Assembly (NCBI GenBank): GCA_022448345.1
Contig: JAKVCB010000024.1
Location: 1-37,951, forward strand
Reading direction: 5' to 3'
Source of the DNA: Pirellulales bacterium
Lineage (GTDB): Bacteria; Planctomycetota; Planctomycetia; Pirellulales; Lacipirellulaceae
Length of the DNA stretch: 37,951 bases
Positions 36,215-37,951 of the stretch are shown piece by piece. Below the pieces are notes generated by a model. The model ran no database searches. It was not told where the DNA came from and saw only the letters and a list, made by a program, of their open reading frames with translations. Numbering within the stretch: the first letter of the stretch is position 1; the number at the start of each line of letters is the position of its first letter. Made by a program: the position numbers and the translations under genes.

Positions 36215-37951
36215 TTATCCGCAGTATTGCTTTACACGCTTTTTAAAGGCTTCATGTTCGTCCCAGATGGCCTGGGGAAGCTTCTTGGGAGCGCCTCGAC
36301 CCTCGCTACCCGTCTCCAGTCCATTTTCGAGTTCGTTCAGCCAGCCTTCGCGGTTGGCAACTTCATTCTGGAGAGCCTCTTGATTGGGGGTGAGAATCTC
36401 GGCGAGCTGCTCGGTTGTGGTAGTGTATTTGAGCCCGCTGATGTCGATCTGTTCCGGCTTGGGAACCAGACCGATGGGGGTTTCCACCCACGCGTCCTTC
36501 CCTTCCAACTGACGGACGGCGGCGTCGAGGACGCGGTAGTTTGCGCCGAAGCCATCCCAAATGAAATTTCCGTCGTCGTCGCGGCGGAACCAGTTAACGC
36601 TGAAGACCGCAGGCGGATTTGGTGTCTTCTCGGGGATGTCCAGCCACTTCTGCGCGTAGTCACTGACATTGAAAGCGATGAAGGGGCGGTTCGCCATGGG
36701 GTCGTAGCGGGGTTTTTGCCCAACGGCGGCTGCGGTGGGCTCGCTGAACTGGCACAAGGCATGGTAAACGGCCTCGTTCCAGGAGCGGGCACGGCTGATG
36801 AGCGGATGCAGCTTGCTTGAGCGTCCACCAATAAGAGCCACGTCGAGTGGCACGCCGTCGTTGTTGCTGTAGTCAGAGTCCAAGTGCGGTACATTGCGGA
36901 TGGGCATGGTAACGCGGGCGTTCTTTTGGTCCTTCTCCTCGGCGGAATCATCGATTTCCTCGCCGAGCCAGTTGTAGGTCGTGATGCCGTCGCCTTGGGG
37001 AAAGTCTTCACCGCTCTCACTCCACCACACACCCTTGCTCCCGTTGTTATCGACGAGAACTTGGTTGGTGAAGATGGGCCCCCCTTCGCAGTCCTCGACT
37101 TCGGCCTTGGGATTGCGCAAGGCTTCCATGAGCATCTTATTGGCAAAGTCGCTCATACCTTTGGTGACCCCAAACATGCCAGCCTCGATGTTGTTCACAT
37201 AGAGCCTGCCGTCGCCCTTTTTAGTGGCGCCGCCAATAATGTCGTCGCCGAGCGTAAAGACCTTGTGTTGGGCCATGGGACCCTCCGCGACGCCGGTGGC
37301 GATATTGGTCTTTCCGCACATACTGGGGAAAGCGGCACCAAAATGAACGCGGCGATCCCCATAGTCGATGCCGAACAGTGCCATGTGTTCAACGACCTCG
37401 ATTCCGACGTCCTCGTCAGGCTGGGATTTCTTCTGGGCATTCTCAAGCGCCTGGATGCCGACGAGGCGCAGTCCGAATATTTTCTTGGGACCGAGTGCGT
37501 TTCCGCCGTAGTCGCTGTTGATGGTGCGGCAGTAAAGTTCCTTTGGGAAGTGGGTGATCCACCGATCTTCCTTGTTTAGGGTCCCATAGCTGTGGGTGAT
37601 GCGGGGAAAGCGTGTCTGCTTTTCGAGGATGCGCCAGCCATCCTGGAGATTGCTCATCCGATAGAGGTTGCAGACAACATTGGCACTGTCGGTCAACTGG
37701 ACGCCGGCGGTGGCAAACTGGCTGTCGGCCGGATTGGTGACAAACGGCACCACATACATGGTGCGTCCCTTCATAGATCCGTCAAAGAGTTTGTCGAGCT
37801 TGCCGTGCATCTTCTCGGGGTCGACCCAGAAGTTCAGCGGACCTGCGTCGACGGGGTCCTCAGTGCAGATGACGGTACGTTCCTCGACGCGGGCGACGTC
37901 GTTTTTGTCACTTCGGGCGTAGAAGCAACGCTTTCCGTAGACATTCTCGTC
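36215..37951 (-). CDS. pckG: GTP-dependent phosphoenolpyruvate carboxykinase, 5'-partial
   Basis: 578 residues are visible; the frame runs to the right edge of the window, so the true start is beyond it (about 20-30 residues missing, from the family length near 600). The enzyme converts oxaloacetate and GTP to PEP for gluconeogenesis. Visible marks: the hypervariable kinase loop AFPSMCGKTNIA (P-loop), the metal-binding TLGDDI segment, VPFVTNPADSQF near the front, IGGRSSKLHPL, and NWFRRDDDGNFIWDGFGAN, which fits the GTP-type (PckG) and not the ATP-type. The gene is GC-richer than its neighbours and has a clean reading frame. Confidence 0.95.
   Translation of the reverse strand, partial: DENVYGKRCFYARSDKNDVARVEERTVICTEDPVDAGPLNFWVDPEKMHGKLDKLFDGSMKGRTMYVVPFVTNPADSQFATAGVQLTDSANVVCNLYRMSNLQDGWRILEKQTRFPRITHSYGTLNKEDRWITHFPKELYCRTINSDYGGNALGPKKIFGLRLVGIQALENAQKKSQPDEDVGIEVVEHMALFGIDYGDRRVHFGAAFPSMCGKTNIATGVAEGPMAQHKVFTLGDDIIGGATKKGDGRLYVNNIEAGMFGVTKGMSDFANKMLMEALRNPKAEVEDCEGGPIFTNQVLVDNNGSKGVWWSESGEDFPQGDGITTYNWLGEEIDDSAEEKDQKNARVTMPIRNVPHLDSDYSNNDGVPLDVALIGGRSSKLHPLISRARSWNEAVYHALCQFSEPTAAAVGQKPRYDPMANRPFIAFNVSDYAQKWLDIPEKTPNPPAVFSVNWFRRDDDGNFIWDGFGANYRVLDAAVRQLEGKDAWVETPIGLVPKPEQIDISGLKYTTTTEQLAEILTPNQEALQNEVANREGWLNELENGLETGSEGRGAPKKLPQAIWDEHEAFKKRVKQYCG

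Noticed and set aside
36884..37579. 231-residue frame on the plus strand, and a 226-residue frame at 36140-36820
   Set aside because: Both lie opposite pckG, a certain gene with strong codon bias that keeps the complementary strand open.
1..37951. tRNA, rRNA, CRISPR or transposon signals
   Set aside because: I looked for T-loop sequences, repeated spacers, terminal inverted repeats and transposase motifs on both strands and found none that hold up by eye.

Overview
The window looks like chromosomal DNA of a planctomycete, probably Pirellulales-like. The reasons are: a small basic protein typical of the Planctomycetes-Verrucomicrobia-Chlamydiae group (34536-34769), a diaminopimelate aminotransferase of the DapL type, a cysteine-rich small lipoprotein, a dehydratase/ACP/dehydratase/ketosynthase fatty-acid cassette, a MoxR-DUF58-DUF4129/DUF4350-SpoIIM-RDD operon, and long unrecognised proteins of planctomycete style. 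This assignment rests on remembered family traits, not on a search. I found no rRNA, tRNA, CRISPR array, insertion sequence or phage gene, so it reads as ordinary core chromosome.

Layout. 1-3864 (+): a large orphan protein, cut by the left edge. 4193-5904: an ExeA-like AAA ATPase (-) back to back with rsmE (+). 6276-8002 (+): sufU and sufS, for Fe-S cluster assembly. 8241-11149 (+): a four-gene fatty-acid cassette with its own promoter, closed by stacked hairpins. 11329-12197: a cysteine-rich lipoprotein (-) divergent from a two-helix membrane protein (+). 12334-16807 (+): an MsbA-type ABC exporter, a radical SAM protein and DapL. 16826-17632 (-): a decayed putA-type pseudogene. 17652-25093 (-): a six-gene operon running RDD, SpoIIM, membrane protein, DUF4129-DUF4350 fusion, MoxR and DUF58. 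25216-29415 (-): a 2-oxoacid:ferredoxin oxidoreductase (alpha and beta) bracketed by two CBS-pair proteins. 29590-30510 (-): an orphan, divergent from ribBA (30625-31833, +). 31883-33816: a 3-hydroxyisobutyrate-dehydrogenase-like enzyme (-), then a putative molybdenum-cofactor carrier (-) divergent from a SelW-like CxxC protein (+). 33817-35331: a gene-poor stretch containing the small basic protein. 35332-35979 (+): a VTT/DedA-like membrane protein. 36215-37951 (-): GTP-type PEP carboxykinase, cut by the right edge.

How the genes fit together. Ferredoxin-linked 2-oxoacid metabolism (KorAB), gluconeogenesis (PckG), lysine/peptidoglycan precursor synthesis (DapL), flavin synthesis (RibBA) and Fe-S assembly (SufU/SufS) are central metabolism. 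The MoxR operon is likely an envelope-associated chaperone or stress module. The fatty-acid cassette probably makes or modifies a dedicated acyl chain.

The points most worth a second look are: the putA remnant with an in-frame TAG and an internal deletion; the DUF4129-DUF4350 fusion that keeps a relic lipoprotein signal in its middle; the paired CBS genes around KorAB; and the fatty-acid cassette whose second hot-dog protein has an altered active-site motif. I found no clearly new defence or mobile system.
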